Assembly (NCBI RefSeq): GCF_003711515.1
Contig: NW_021167083.1
Coordinates: 2,696,201 to 2,760,200, forward strand
DNA from: Sodiomyces alkalinus F11
Taxonomy: Eukaryota > Ascomycota > Sordariomycetes > Glomerellales > Plectosphaerellaceae
Direction: 5' to 3'
Length of the DNA stretch: 64,000 bases
Both the position numbers and the translations under genes were made by a program. Below, in pieces: positions 1-12,999 of this stretch (within the stretch, counting starts at the first letter, position 1; each line of letters starts with the position of its first letter). A model generated the notes under the pieces. The model saw only the letters and a list, made by a program, of their open reading frames with translations. It was not told the origin of the DNA and did no database searches.

Positions 1-3000
1 ATTCCTCTTACTATAGCAGTAGCGATACCCTTAAACCGAAGAGGGCTTTCCGTAGCCTTACGGTATCTTTATAAACACCTTTTACTTAAGGCTAGCGTTA
101 ACGAACGCGTTAACGGTATCGAACTGCCTTATCTGCAGGTTAAATCGGGCGGCGATCGCTATTAGTATACGGAAGGACCGCGCGACTAGCATTACGGCGT
201 AGTTATCTTTAATCTCTAACCGTTTTTATTAATCCCCTCGGACTATAAGGCGTGCCTTACACTTAAGGAGGGTGCCCTCCTTATTAAATTTATAGGTGTA
301 TACCTATCCATAGGCGAGGACTTATTACTTATTAGCCTAATTACCACCTACCTCCTACTAATAGCCTATCTATTAGTACCCCTTAAGGTATTCCCCCTCG
401 GCCTATAACCACCGCTCCTATAACGGGTAAAGGCGTATATCACGGTAGTGCTTTAATAGAGGCGGGAGATCCTCGCGGGTCACGTACGATAGCGGCTACG
501 AGGTATTAAAGGGAGTAGAATCTATAGTACCGATATCGCCGTTATTAATAGCTTACTTCCTCGCGCGTATGGGGTTATAAGTCCTACTAGCGTTAAAGAA
601 CGCCTTCTAGGCATTATCGTTCTAGACCTTCTCGGTCGTGTATAGACTTATAATAGTTCTCGCGATAGATAGGCGCGCGGATAATAAGCACGCGGCTAAC
701 AGGAATATAGCCGATAAGCACCCCCTAGCAGCACCTATAGCTATCCGTTAGTGGTTATCGTATTCTTCTACCTTAGCGCCCCTAACCACTGCTAACGCTA
801 TAAGGAACGCGCGCGCGGGATCTTCCAGGGATATTAGAGGCGTGGGAAACGGTTTAAACCTCGTAGTAGTAAACTATAAAGTGTCTATAATAATAGCGGT
901 AGCCTCTCCTATAGTAATAGCGGTAGCATTAGAGTTATAAGGTTCTAAATCTATAGCCTAGATAACTAGGCTATAGATTTAGAACCTCGTCTATAGTAAT
1001 AGTAGTAGCCTCTCTCGTAATAATAGCGACGGCCTCGCCTTCGTCCGTAGTAATAGCGGTGGCATCGCCTTTACTAATAGTAATAGCGGTAGCGTTAGAG
1101 TCTTCCGACTTAAGATCTAATACGTCTACGGCTATACCCCTTAATAGTAGCCTATTCGCGGTCTCCTTAAATTAAGTAATACGGATAGATTATAGGTATT
1201 CCCCGATTTCCTCGGCGGAAGCCGTGGCTTATAGCGTTTTAATCCTGCTATTAAATATCTTATCTTCGTTAAAGACTACGTGTCTTATAGTAATAATATC
1301 CGTCAGGTATAGCAGCTAAATACGGAAGCTATTCAAGGATTAGTATCCGATATACTAACCGATCTATACCTTCGGTTCTAGCCTTTATAGGCGGTTCCTT
1401 TTAGCTTAGGCATCGCGCGTTTTTATAAAGGCTTTATAGCCGTATACTCGTAGGTGCGTAAGGTTAGGTTAACGGCCGCGCAGGCCTTCGTATAGCATTC
1501 GCTAGTCGTTAATATATCGTGGCGTTCTATGATATAGATATATAGCAGTCTTAAAGATCTTAGGCTAGATAGATATAGACAGATTAGCTCTAATCTTTAT
1601 AGCCCTTGCCTTTCTCTTAATAATACCTTTAATCCGTTCTATAACGCTATTCTCATCCTATAAATATAGTGCCGACGGCTAGCCTTCCACCCCCTTAGTA
1701 GCGAGGAAAGTAACGACTTCTGGGTGCTAAAATATCTTAGAATCGGCCCGTAGAACGCGTGGCCTAACGTTAAATTAGGTCTTAAGCAGGGTAAAAACAT
1801 CCTTTAGAGTGTGTAGGATAGAGCCTTAGTCTCTCTTCTATAGGTAGTTATCCCACGTATAACCTATATACACGTCTATAACGAATATAATAGACTTATA
1901 TAGTCCGCCCGCTAATTACTCCGCCTTTTCTAGATCGTGAAAATTAATAGTTAGGGCCTCACCGGGCTTTAACGGGTAAAGGGATAGTATCCGCCGGATC
2001 TGCGTAGACACTTACGATTACGCACACGCGTTATAGTCCGTTATACGAGGTCCCTTTATCTTCACCCCCTAAGTAGCGTCGACGATCTTTACGAGAGTAT
2101 CGGTGCCGTAATAGCCGAGGCGTTTATACTACCGTTATACCATGGTCTTCTACGGTTACCGCGGTTATCGTGATCTTCTATACGGGTTATCGCGGGGGTG
2201 CCTTACTAAGACCGCGAATGCGGTGGCGGCCGTGGCTTCCGCGCGCTCGATTATATACTAGCTATAGATATCTAGTAGCTTATAGATAGGCCGGTCGTCG
2301 GCGGAGCTAATAATAGTGTCGTTTACAGTATCCTAGCGGTAACCTTATAGGCGTAGCTAGCGTTCCGAGACGATATTAGTGACGAATTGATTATAGTATA
2401 TAATATTACGGAGACGTAATAGCCTCTTCGTGCCCGATAGGGATTACACACGTAGCTTAACGTCTCTGTATCCGAGGATAGGAGCCTTATAAGTACCCAC
2501 CTAAATCGTTAATAAATTAACTATAGGTAGTCTAACGGCCGTAAAACGGCCTCGATTATTAAATATATAGATTAACGATCCTAAGTCTAGGATCGCGCAG
2601 TATAATAGCGCTCTAACTTAGTTAATAGAAAGGGATATCCCCTATTCTTATTATACTCTTAATAGTGTTATCGTACGACGACGCGCTACTCCCTAGGTTA
2701 GGGGGGCTCTTAGTCTCCCCGTCGCGGTAACGGACAGGTCTTTATAAACTATAGTAGTAGGCATAGTATGATAGAGTTAATCTTCCTAGACTTCCTTTAT
2801 CTTATTAGCGGTAGTAGCTACTACTTCCCGCCTTTTCTGTATCGCGGTATCCACGCGGCTTTTAAAACTATAAATACGTATCTTCTTTTCCGCGACCTTT
2901 ATAATATCTTCACGGCCACGCTAGGTATAAGGGCGTATATCCGGCCTTACGTACTAATAGGCGGCAGTGGTATAGGTGTTCTTATATATCTCGTAAGGCC

Positions 3001-4075
3001 TCCTTACTATAGGCGGGATAGCCTTTACGGACGTGTTACTATAAGGGCGCTTCTTATTATTATCGTTATTAGTAGTATCCTTAGTATCAGGGAGATTTCT
3101 AAGGGTATTAAAGGTGCCTCTCCCCACTTTAGGCTTTATAGCAGTGGATTATAGACTCTTTATATTACTAAGAACCGCCTATAGAGCCTTTACGAAGTCG
3201 TTAATTATTAGTTCGTTTTCCGTAATCTTATCGTAGTTATTTACTAGATAGTTATTACTCTATTTCTAGGTAATAGGTCCAACGGCTTTTAACACGTCTT
3301 CTGCCTAATAGTCTGCGCTTAATAGTTCTAAAACGCCTGTATATTTATAGTGTATCATCGCTGTTTTCTAGCTTACTACCTAGGCGTCTATATCCTTAGG
3401 TATAGCCTTGATAAGCGTAGGGTATCGTCGGTATAGGACTAGGGCTTCTTTATAGAGGTTTATAGGTATTAGTCCTGCGTGCGCGTGTAGGAGAGTAATC
3501 CAGGCCCGCGGGTTATTTACGGTGTTATCCTGTAGCTAGGCGAGGAGGTTACGTAACGTGGTATACACGGTCCCTTTAATATAGGAGCGTACCTCGTTAA
3601 ACTCCTTCTACTATACATCGTAGTCTGCCTTTTCCTCGCGGTATATACGGCGATCTTACACGTAGCGCGTGCGTCCCTTTTTAGAGAGGTTATCGATAGA
3701 TATAGGCGTCCTAATCGGTGGTTCTTTCGTTACGGCTATAACCTTCCGGCGAGCGGCCGTCTTCCTCTTACCGGTAGCCGTGGTAGCGGCCGTGGTAGCC
3801 GTGGATTCTATAGTATCCGTGGCGTCGTCGCCCTTTAGCGTAATAATAGAAGACGGAGTAGCTATAACGGTGGTGTCCGTGGCCTCCTCCGTGTTAGGGT
3901 CCACGGCGAGGGCTTCGTATTTACGAACGTTAAGGGGTATAGGTATAGAGAGGAGATAGGCGTTAGCCTCCTTATTGCTTAGCTTTAGATTAAGGTAGTT
4001 ATCCTAGTAGGAGGCTGATTTACCGCGTATAGTACGCTCCTAAACTACCTAATCCCTCTAATTAATAAGGGTCAT
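1..4075 (-). pseudogene. Copia A gag-pol, RIP-inactivated, 3' end off the window
   Basis: Reading from 4075 downward, the ATG at 4073-4075 opens a gag-like region (about 4075-2800) with a Thr-rich stretch around 3750-3900. The integrase zinc-binding motif appears at about 2105-2128 as YKRLGYYG, where the family has H-x-RLGH; the His to Tyr changes fit CpA to TpA mutation. An integrase core follows to about 1250. A Ser/Thr-rich linker lies at about 700-1250. From about 640 to 1 the frame reads as copia reverse transcriptase, including AIAARFNLQIRQFDTVNAF (copia has FDAVNAF or a close variant here). Many in-frame TAG and TAA codons make it non-functional. The protease was not pinned down. The short plus-strand frames in this stretch (2768-3154, 3669-3959) are antisense shadows. 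Confidence 0.8.
941..986. repeat. Perfect 21-bp inverted repeat in the copia A linker
   Basis: Arms at 941-961 and 966-986 are exact reverse complements separated by ATAA. The left arm begins GGTTCTAAATCTATAGC. The sequence lies in the linker between integrase and reverse transcriptase. The other copia A copy has the same left arm near 63975-63995, just before the window ends. Confidence 0.9.
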
Positions 4076-4290
4076 GGCGGCCGCCTTCTATTCGGTGTTA
4101 GATACGTTAGAAGATATCTTTACTAGATTATCGTTTATCGGTTAGTTAATTAATAGGTAGGTTAATTAATCTCTTAATTACTCTGATTAGGTCGATAGTA
4201 GTTATTTAAGAGTGCTTATATAGACGTGATTACTTCTTTATAATAGAATAGGGGTAGCCTTATTAATATCTATCGTTTAGGCGTTATAAA

Positions 4291-4303
4291 CCTGGCTTAT
4301 AAC
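4291..4303 (-). promoter_or_regulatory. Primer binding site of copia A
   Basis: The minus strand reads GTTATAAGCCAGG immediately after the LTR end. It matches, allowing G to A changes, the complement of the anticodon-loop region of a eukaryotic initiator methionine tRNA (GTTATGAGCCCGGC). Drosophila copia is known to prime from such a 5' half-tRNA. Confidence 0.65.
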
Positions 4304-4587
4304 TATCGCACGTTAAATAGGCACTTAAATAATTAACTTAGTAGAGCAGAAATCTCGTGTATATGTATTATGTTAAGTTATATCTAGGAGAGTCTCTTAT
4401 GCCCTTAATTTAGGTGGTAAAGACTCCGTTATAGGTACTATATCATTTAGATCCTATCCGGTCTTTTCCGGTATCCACCCTTATCATATCCTGATGCCCG
4501 AAGTCCCTGGTATCCGGAGCCCTTAGTCATGAAGTGGATCCCCCCTGGATCCCCTATAGACTATATCGTGGTCCTGCCCATGCGACA
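4304..4587 (-). repeat. 5' LTR of copia A
   Basis: On the minus strand this 284-bp LTR starts TGTCGCATGGGC at 4587 and ends GTGCGATA at 4304. TGCGACA is the expected inverted end, with CA changed to TA by RIP. The initiator-tRNA-type primer binding site follows directly, which fixes the inner boundary. Partial relatives of this LTR lie at 41332-41480 (opposite orientation) and 54902-54969. Confidence 0.75.
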
Positions 4588-4589
4588 GT

Positions 4590-4783
4590 TATCAGATGCC
4601 CACAGCCACCTTATCGAGGTGTGACAAACCACATTATGTCAGACGTGTGGAGTACCTCGTTTCTATATATCCACCCTTATTTCCCCTGCTTTTTCCGCAT
4701 AGTTAGATATCCCCGTAAAGTATCATAAACTTCACTTAGATGAATATAGATATAATTCCGCGTACTTTATTTATATTCTAACA
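4590..4783 (+). repeat. 5' LTR of copia 1
   Basis: This 194-bp LTR begins TATCAGATGCCC (TG changed to TA) and ends TTCTAACA. It aligns along its length with the 3' LTR, differing mainly by C/T and G/A transitions, as RIP would produce. Confidence 0.9.
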
Positions 4784-4797
4784 GTTATAAGCCCGGC
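4784..4797 (+). promoter_or_regulatory. Primer binding site of copia 1
   Basis: GTTATAAGCCCGGC follows the LTR end directly. It is the complement of the initiator tRNA-Met anticodon half with a single G to A change, consistent with RIP at TpG. Confidence 0.7.
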
Positions 4798-5016
4798 GTT
4801 CTAATAAACGAAGCTATTCCGATCGATCCTATAGCTTCTAGGCTATTAAATCAGCCTTAAGTCTATAACGCGTAGTTTAGTATTATTAGTAATATCCGTC
4901 TGCTTTAGTTTTATTTAATCGTTTTATCGTTTCTATCGCACGACCGTTTAAAGCGGTTAGTATAGTTAATCAACCTTTCTGTTTATCCTATTTTATGACC
5001 TTTTAGTAGTATAACG

Positions 5017-8000
5017 ATAGCTTCCACGATAGTAGTGCCCGTTATAGGCCTTATAACGCTTACCTCTCTAAAAGACTAGAGGCCTTGGATTAAAGCCGTG
5101 ATAATAATCGCGCACTCCCACGATATCGCCGACCTCGTTAATCCCGACCTTAAAGAAACTAAACGGCCGAAGCGTCGTAGTCGAACAGATCTACTAACGC
5201 TTCTAGCCTCTATTAAAGGAAGAGATAATTAGGATATATAGTTTAAGATCTGGTAGGTGGAAGAGGATCGGTATAAGGCTAAAAAGAGGGGGATTTAAGC
5301 ACTCCACGATTATATGGCGAAGACGGTTAGCCCTGCTTTAAAGGATTGGTACACCGGTAAAAAGGAAGTTAAGGATATCTTGTATACCCTTAAAACGCAC
5401 CTTAAGCTAATAAACGCCGCCTAGAAGTTATTAATTAAAAGACGCTAGGACGAATACCTCTAAAACGTTAGGCGTATACCCCACGAGCGCTGGCTAGAAG
5501 ACTTTATAAAGCTATGCGGAGACGCTAAGACGTATAAAGTCCGAGAATACGATACTAAGCAATAATAGATAAACGGCTTCTTTAACACTATCGGCAGCGT
5601 AGCACTAGAGTAGTCAGAAAGACGTTTTATATAGCTTATCCGGTTAGAAAAGTAAGACCTACCCTTGATTTAATCTATCGTGGAGGAATATACGATATAG
5701 CTTTATCGCCGCTACCTATACCGACTCGATAAGAGGCCTACCGTAGTATCCTTTTATATGGTAACCTTCTTAGGTAAGGATAAAGAAAGTAAGAATTAGC
5801 GGGTATAATCAGGATAGCAGGATAACTAGTAGTCTACTCCTCTATAACAGAAAAAGGAGTAGTTATACGATTACTATAATAAGAAGAGGAGTAAATATAA
5901 CTATAAGCCTTTATAGAAATGCCTAAACGTTAACGAGGCACGTAGGAAGAAGGGATATATACCTTTAAAAGAGATCTTAGAACGCTACGACCGGATTATT
6001 AAGACCTAGGATAATAAACGTTAAAAAGGATTCCGGGAGAATATCGAAAAGGACGCTAAAAGCCTAAAAACGGGTACTAAGAAGGACTCTTAGAAGTTAT
6101 AGCCGAAAGAATCGTCGACGAAGGTATCTAATTTTATCGATAACTAGGACGAGGATTCCGATAAGGAATCCTATAGAATATACTCTCTTCTATAACTAAA
6201 CGGCAACGTTAGTAGTAACCTCTTTAACCAGCTATTAATCGATTCCGGCACCTCTAGGTATATCACTAACTAATAATACCTGCTATAGGACTTCGACCCT
6301 GCTATAGAAGAGTATCGTTTCTAAACGGGTAGTAGAGAGACTAAGCTAGTTAAGGGTTATAGCAGGATATAATTAGAGGTAGACGACGAATATTGTAATC
6401 CCTTCGTTTTAGTGCTAAATCGCGTTACTTTTATATAAGACTACCTAATAACCTTAATCGCGACCAGAAGATTAAAGGAATAGGGTATTATTTTTGATTC
6501 CGGCCTCGAAGTGCTGAAGGTGGCTACTAAAGAGGGCTCGTTAGCCCTACCTCTTAATAACGTTAATGATCAATACACTCTCATTCTAACGGATCGTTAA
6601 TAGCACCTACTAAGCAGCTTCTTTAATAACTCCACGACGCCTACTATAAGCGTGGCTAACGCTCGTTTATAGCACGAGAGGCTAGGGCACGCCGGCGCTA
6701 CTACCCTCGATAAAATTAGAGATGCCCTTATCAGAGGCGTTATTAAAGGAAAAGGTCCTCTTATAGTGGATTATAAGGCCTATACTCTTAGTAAGGCGAA
6801 GAAGGTAGTATCCAGATAGTCGCTTAACTACTAAACAACGATACCGTGGTATAGGGTAGAGGTTAACCTCTTTAGCCTTAATAAGGCCTATAATAGTATA
6901 AAGGTCGTGATGCTTTTATACGATCCCTATACTCGTTAAGCTATTATACGGTTCCTGCGTAACTATTAATCAGCCTTACCTATACTAGTGAATTTTAAGT
7001 TCTTCCTTTAGAGGCAGTATCACTATATAATTATAGTGATCTGCCTAGGTAGAGAAAGATCTCTTTAGAAAGGCTTCGATAAATAGGCCGACGAGAGAGG
7101 GATTTTACTTAAAAGGTTATCGGGAAATATAGTCGCGCAGAATCCGAAGGCAGAACGCCACGGCGGCGTTAATTTTACAATCGCGAGAACCCTCGTAACG
7201 GCCTTAGGCATCTAATAGGATATATAGCCAGAACTAATAGCTACTACAGTATATCTATATAACCTTATCTCTTGGAAGGACCTCCAGTAGAAAACCCCTT
7301 AAGGGCAGATAGAGGATTAGATTAATAAATAAGGCCTAAAGAAGATCCTAATAAAGCTTATCGTTAGCCACTTAAAGAGGTATAGTTATAGGGTATGTCC
7401 ACTAACCGCCGACTATTAATAAGGTCGTAACCGTAACGCTAAGCTTACGGAGAGAGTATATATCGGCTATTTAATCGGCTACGAGAGCACTAATATATAT
7501 CGGATTTAGGTGCTAAAATTAGGGAGGATCCTACGGACGAAAGACGTTATCTTTAACGAAAAACAGCTATATAAAGATCATAACCATGAACCTAAGGTAT
7601 TAATTAAGGTTTTCGAGTAGCTTAATCTACCTATAGATTATTAACTCCACGATCCTCTGGGTATTACTACTAACGTGGTCGATTTCTACCCTTAAACGCT
7701 GCTAGAGTAGAATACTATAAGGGAGGTAATAGCGGAGGCTGCTACTACTACGGCCACTACGGCTATCGCCGCTATTACTGCCGTTGCTTCTAGGGGGGTG
7801 GATAGAGGTACAGGTTTAATAACCACTGCAGAATCTGCAGAAGAATAACAACAGCAGGAAGATTAACCTGCTAATCAAGAGGCACGTAGAACAGGGCAAA
7901 CAAGCCCTATAACGCCTTCCACGCCAACGCCTTCCACGCCTCCGGCAGCACCTGCTTTAACGTCTTCGATAATTACACCTATAATTATGCCTCTAACGGC

Positions 8001-10113
8001 ACCTGTTTTCCCTCCTTTAATAACCATAAACGGCCCTCCTACACTACTAACTAGAACTACAGATCTGCCGCCTATTCTTAAATAGCCTAACGATACCGAA
8101 GATTAATCTAATAATACGGCCGTAACCGGCGATACCGTCGAAATAGGATTATTATCACCTAACTAATCGGTTCTTAAAGAGAAATTAACCACTACTACCA
8201 CCGCCGTTAATCGGGTATCCACGGCTCCTACTAAGTCTTTATAATCCTCTTCTTCTAATACCATAGCTAACTAACCTACTTCTATAAGCAGAAGAAACCG
8301 CCCTCCTATTATTCTAACGGCCACTACCGAAAGGCCTACTCGTAGCAGGCGTCTAACCGACCGTTATACCCCTCTTTCCTTTTATACCTTCTATAATTAG
8401 ATCGAGATGCCGAAGAAGCCGCTGCTACGCCGCGATATACCTAAGGAACCTCTAAACTAGTCTTAAATGCTAAAGAGTCCCTATAAATTGGAATAGATTA
8501 AGGCCGCCTTATAGGAGGTCGGCACGCTTAGGTTAATAGGCACCTTTAAATAGTGGGAATAGTCCTACTAGTAGGGGCACGGCTCGGGATTACCTAAATC
8601 AGTTCTAAGGCTACTAGACCTTAAATAGGTTTTGAAGTATAAGATCGATCCTACTAGTTACGTTAATAAGTTTAAGGCACGCCTATACGTTCGAGGGGAT
8701 TAATAACCTAATAACCACCTTAACGCCTACGCCTCCACCCTCGCTAGAAGGACCTTTAGGTCACTGATAGGTATTATAGCCTACTTCGATCTCGAGACTC
8801 GGTAACTTAACGCCGTTAACGTATTCACTAATACCCTGCTTAACGAGGAAATCTATATTAAGGACCCTCTTAGTTAGCAGTTACTCTAGTCGGCTACGGG
8901 CCTTAAAGCCCACGAACAGCTCGAAGACCTTTTAAAGCAATGCCCTCCTATGTAACGTAGAGGGATTTAACGGCTACGCCAGGCATTATATAGCCTTCGG
9001 CGTTCCCTAAAGCTATAGCACTAATAGCTCTCTTCCGTACTAGGTAAATACGGTTTAAAGTAATTGACCGAGGACGATTACGCCTTTAAGAACGAGGTCC
9101 TGATTACTTTCTTTTACGTTAACGATATTATCCTAATCTACCGTAAGGAATATTAATCTACTACTAATACTCTAGTATAGTAGATATAGAAAAGCTTCTA
9201 AGTCAGGGATCTAGGACCACTTAAGTGGTTCCTTAGAATCCGCGTAGGACGCGATCGTTAATAACGTAAGCTATAGCTATCGCTTAATAACTATATTACC
9301 AATAAGATAAAGACGTTATAGGTGGATTATAGAGGTCGTAGGGTTAAAAGCCCTCTCCCCTATCCTAACGTTTTAGAACTATCTGCTACCGACTAATAAG
9401 CCTCCGAAGAATTGATCTATCTATATTTTCGGAAGGTCGGTTCTATTAATTACGCCGCCTATTAGACCCGGCCTAACGTCTTTAAAGCCGCTTTAAGGCT
9501 TACCGAATTCAGCACTAACCCGTTAAAATAGTATCACGATACCGTAGACAGGTGTTTAAAGTATCTCGGCTTAACGAAAATACTATGCCTTTACTTCAGA
9601 CTACGTAAAGACCACTAATACCCTGCACTCTTTTATGCTTCGGACGCCGCCTTCGCTAACGACCGTGAGACTCGGTATAGCTCCTAAGGCTACACTATAT
9701 TATTATTCGGGGGTCCTATAGACTAAAAGGCTAATAAGCAAATAAGCGTCGTGACCTTAAGTACTAAAGCCGAGCTTATAGCACTTTCTGCTACTACTAG
9801 GCAGTATATCACGATAAGGCGTTTAATAAAGGACCTTACCCTTACCTTTAAGGAGGAACCACTAACTATATACTACGATAATTAATACACTAAGTAACTG
9901 CTAGAGTCGCCGCAGCCTTAGGTTACCTTAAAATTAAAGTATCTCGATATCCACGCCCTTTAGATCTAATAAACCGTTTAAAAGGGGACCGTCGCGATTA
10001 ATTAGATCGCCACCAACGATATAGTCAGCGATAGCCTTACCAAGGTACTTCCCCCGCAGAAACACAGGGCGTTTATATATCTGCTTAGTATAAAGGCCCC
10101 GCCGAAATAGGAT
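5017..10113 (+). pseudogene. Copia 1 gag-pol polyprotein, single frame with many RIP stops
   Basis: One reading frame holds from gag to the end of RNase H with no frameshift that I can find; it is broken only by point stops. The start is probably the ATA at 5017, a likely ATG changed by RIP, because a TGA lies just upstream at 4996. Gag covers about 5017-6150. The protease motif IDSGTS is at 6238-6255, and the integrase zinc-binding motif HERLGHAG at 6673-6696. The integrase core runs to about 7650, and a Pro/Thr/Ser-rich linker covers 7700-8380. Reverse transcriptase follows, with YVND at 9115-9126 where the family has YVDD. RNase H shows ASDAAFANDRETR near 9637-9675 and KYLDIHAL near 9930-9960. 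The stop is at about 10111. Gag and pol are fused, as is usual for copia. Confidence 0.88.
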
Positions 10114-10360
10114 TAAAGTAATTAACATGGACGACGTTCTTCTATTACGTTTTAATTAAAGGAAATCGGTTAATTAGACCGTTGTTTTAAGTGTTGTTAT
10201 ACCCCTACAGACTATTATTTAGGTACTATTTTTAATATTTTTTGACTGCTTTTTGGCTTTAACGTCTATAACGCCGTTGATTAATATCTAGGCCCGATTT
10301 ACCCTGGATTTTAAGCATTAATTCAACGAGCAGAACAGTTAGGATTAATCCTACTATTCT

Positions 10361-10369
10361 GGGGGGGTG
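10361..10369 (+). promoter_or_regulatory. Polypurine tract of copia 1
   Basis: GGGGGGGTG lies immediately before the 3' LTR start TGTTAGATACCC. It is the expected plus-strand primer position. The stretch 10114-10360 between the pol stop and this tract holds no gene I can see. Confidence 0.8.
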
Positions 10370-10563
10370 TGTTAGATACCCACAGCCACCTTATCGAGGT
10401 GTAACAAACCATATTATATTAGACGTGTGGAGTACCTTGCTCCTATATATCCACCCTTATTTCCCCTGCTTTTTCCGTATAGTTAACTATCCTCGTGAAG
10501 TATCATACTCTTCACTTAGACGAATACAAACATAATTCCGCGTACCTTATTTGTGTTCTGACA
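10370..10563 (+). repeat. 3' LTR of copia 1
   Basis: This 194-bp LTR begins TGTTAGATACCC and ends TTCTGACA, so it keeps the canonical TG and CA ends that the 5' copy has lost at its start. Confidence 0.9.
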
Positions 10564-10568
10564 AGTGT

Positions 10569-10786
10569 TGTCAGAACAATCGGGTTAAGGTACCGCGGAA
10601 TTATCTATGTTTTATTCCTCTAGACTTAAGGGTATAAGTCTAGGACACTATTTATACAATGCTTTAGGTGCGGGGAGGCCCGTGCTAAGTACCCGAGGTC
10701 GCCGACTATATATACGGTTATACCTAACAACCTCCTTAATATAACCCCTTATTAGGTGGAAATCCAGTACGCTATAGCGTATAATA
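10569..10786 (-). repeat. 3' LTR of copia 2
   Basis: This is the plus-strand left end of copia 2, starting TGTCAGAACAATCGGG and ending GCGTATAATA. It aligns with 21193-21410 at the same length of 218 bp. Confidence 0.9.
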
Positions 10787-10987
10787 CACCCCCCTAGAAC
10801 TATAGAATTAATCCTAACTATTCTATTAATCGAAATCTAGGGTAACTAAGCCTAGATATTAATCCTAGGATTAATAGCTTATTAAAAAGCAGTATCTAAA
10901 CCAAAAAGATAAGTAAAAATAACGTAGTTAATCTATAAATCGTTAAAAACAGGAACTAAAAAAAATAGTAGCGTTAATCGCTCTAGT

Positions 10988-12726
10988 TAATTATCTACGT
11001 AAGGGCAGATCTTTATCTCTAAAAGCTTTATAAATTAAATATGCTTCTATAGCGTTAATACCTTCGTTAATCCGTCGCTTACTATCTCTCCCGTAACGAT
11101 CTATTTAATCTTAATTTAGCGTTATTAAATAACCTACCGAATCTATAACACGTGGATATTAAGATACTGTAATCGGGAGGTAACCTACGGGCGAGCGCTT
11201 TCTAATAATTAGCGCGTTTAATCGTTATCGTAGAATATCGTTAACGGATCCTTTTTAAACACGACAGAGACCTCTCGCACTAAACGCCTTATCGCGATAT
11301 AATTAATATACGGTAGCAGTTACATGAACGAGCTCTGCTTCGGTATTAGAGGTAACCACGCTTATCTGCTTATTAGCTTTTTACTTAATTGGACCTCCGA
11401 ATAGTAATATTATATACCCTTATAAGCTATACCTTATATCGTGATTATTAGCGAAGGCAATGTTATTAGTATAGAAAAGAGCGTGGTTTAGTAGGTCTTT
11501 GCGTAATCCGAACCGAAGGCATAGTAATTTAGTGGACTCTAGATACTTAAGGTAACGGTCGGCGGCGTCGTGATACCGTTATAGAGGGTTTAAATTAAAC
11601 TCCGAGAGATGCGAGGCGGCTTTAGATATATTAGGCCTTATTTAACACGCTATGTAATTAATCGATCCGACCTTCTTAAGATATTAACGGATTAATTCCG
11701 GCATTACCTATTAACTAACCTCGCTTTAATAATATTATAGATTATTAGAATATACTAAAGGCGCTATAACGGGACGGCTGCTATAAAAGATATTTAACGC
11801 CTTAATCTTCTCTATAATATAGTTCTCTAACGATAACTATAGTACGCGGCGTTAACGATCCCTTATAACGCGTATACTAAGGAACCACTTAAGGGAACCG
11901 AGGTCGTGAAAGCGGAATCGATAGCGTAGATCCTTAATTAATTCTTCCGCTGTAGTAACGTATTCCTTACGATAAAGCAGTATGATATCGTTAACGTAGA
12001 AGAATATAAGTAGCTTATTACTACGGAAAACGTAGTTATCTTCTTGTAATTATATTAGATTATATTTATCTATGATAGAGGAGAGCTCCTGATACTATAG
12101 CTTAGGGGAACGCCGTAGGCTATATAACGCGTGGCTAAGGCGTTTAATCCCTCTTTTACTTACTCGGGATACCTTTAAAAAGGGTCTAACGCTACTAATT
12201 ACGTGGAGGTAGAAGGTGCCGTCTCCTTCTAACTACTAATTACTTAGAGTACCTCCTACCCCGGGGGATCCTTAATATAGACCTCCTCGTTAAGTATAGT
12301 ATTAGTGAACGCGTTAACGGTAAGTAGTTAGTGTGTCTTTAGGTCGAAGTATAACGCAATAGCTATAAGGTCTCTAAACGTTTTTCTAGTAAGGGTAGAG
12401 GCGTAGGCGTTAAGGTGGTTTTAAGGCTATTAATCTCCTTAAACGTAGAGGCGTGTCTTAAACTTACTAATATACCCCGAGGGATTAACCTTATATTTAA
12501 ATATCTATTTAAGGTCAAGAGGTCGATCCCTCTACTTAGAGAAGAAGGCAGAGGAGGTAGTAGTATCGGGAGGCACTTCCTTAAATATACCTATTTTAAC
12601 TAGTATATCCACCTCTTATAACGCCGTAGATATCCACTATAATCGGTATAGCGATCGTATTATCTATACCTAATTCTAAGGCTCTTTAGGTATATCGCGG
12701 CGTAGTAGCGGCTTCTTCGGTATGTT
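10988..12726 (-). pseudogene. Copia 2 reverse transcriptase and RNase H
   Basis: The minus strand continues the pol frame on the left side of LINE-1. Reverse transcriptase shows FFYVNDI at about 11984-12006 (YVDD with Asp to Asn). RNase H shows a degraded A-D-FAND motif near 11440-11470, then LQYLNIHVL near 11170 and a DGLTKVL segment near 11065. The frame ends at about 10988-10995. Closest relative in the window: the same domains of copia 1. Stops are TAA and TAG only. Confidence 0.8.
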
Positions 12727-12999
12727 AAAGGTATAATTAATTATTATTATTATCGATCTTATTCCGCTATCCTAACTAATCTGTAGGAGCCTTCCTAGGC
12801 TATATAGTCCTTCTCGGGTAGCTATAGAGGGGAAAACTATAGTAAAACCCGGGGAAAACCTCTATACACTTCCTTAGGTAGAGAGGTACCGCTACGGGGC
12901 CGATATAGCCCCGGTTCTTCCCTATTATATATCTAGATCTCACCTCTAGGCCAATAGCTAATAGGAAGTGTAGTAGGCTAGTGGTTAGGTAAGTTAGCT

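Larger units (their letters stand above)
1..4587 (-). mobile_element. Ty1/copia element A, 5' part, cut by the left window edge
   Basis: This is a minus-strand copia retrotransposon running from its 5' LTR at the right (4304-4587) through gag, integrase and a low-complexity linker into reverse transcriptase at the window edge. The order gag, integrase, reverse transcriptase is the copia order. Stops are almost all TAG or TAA in place of Trp or Gln, so the frame has been hit by RIP rather than by indels. A second, plus-strand copy of the same pol region lies at about 63010-64000. The 3' end and 3' LTR are outside the window, so its insertion site cannot be resolved here. Confidence 0.85.
4590..10563 (+). 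mobile_element. Complete Ty1/copia element (copia 1), RIP-inactivated
   Basis: This is a full-length plus-strand copia of about 6.0 kb with 194-bp LTRs at 4590-4783 and 10370-10563, a primer binding site at 4784-4797, a polypurine tract at 10361-10369 and one gag-pol frame between them. Only two bases (GT) separate it from the copia A LTR on the left, and copia 2 follows five bases later on the right. A clean 5-bp target duplication is not visible (left ACAGT, right AGTGT), so the flanks have either mutated or been rearranged. Confidence 0.9.

Noticed and set aside
2768..3959. Plus-strand open frames of 128 and 96 codons
   Set aside because: They are antisense to copia A gag. The minus strand carries the recognisable copia frame.
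4585..10568. A 5-bp target duplication for copia 1
   Set aside because: ACAGT and AGTGT share only AGT in offset positions; I could not call a duplication.
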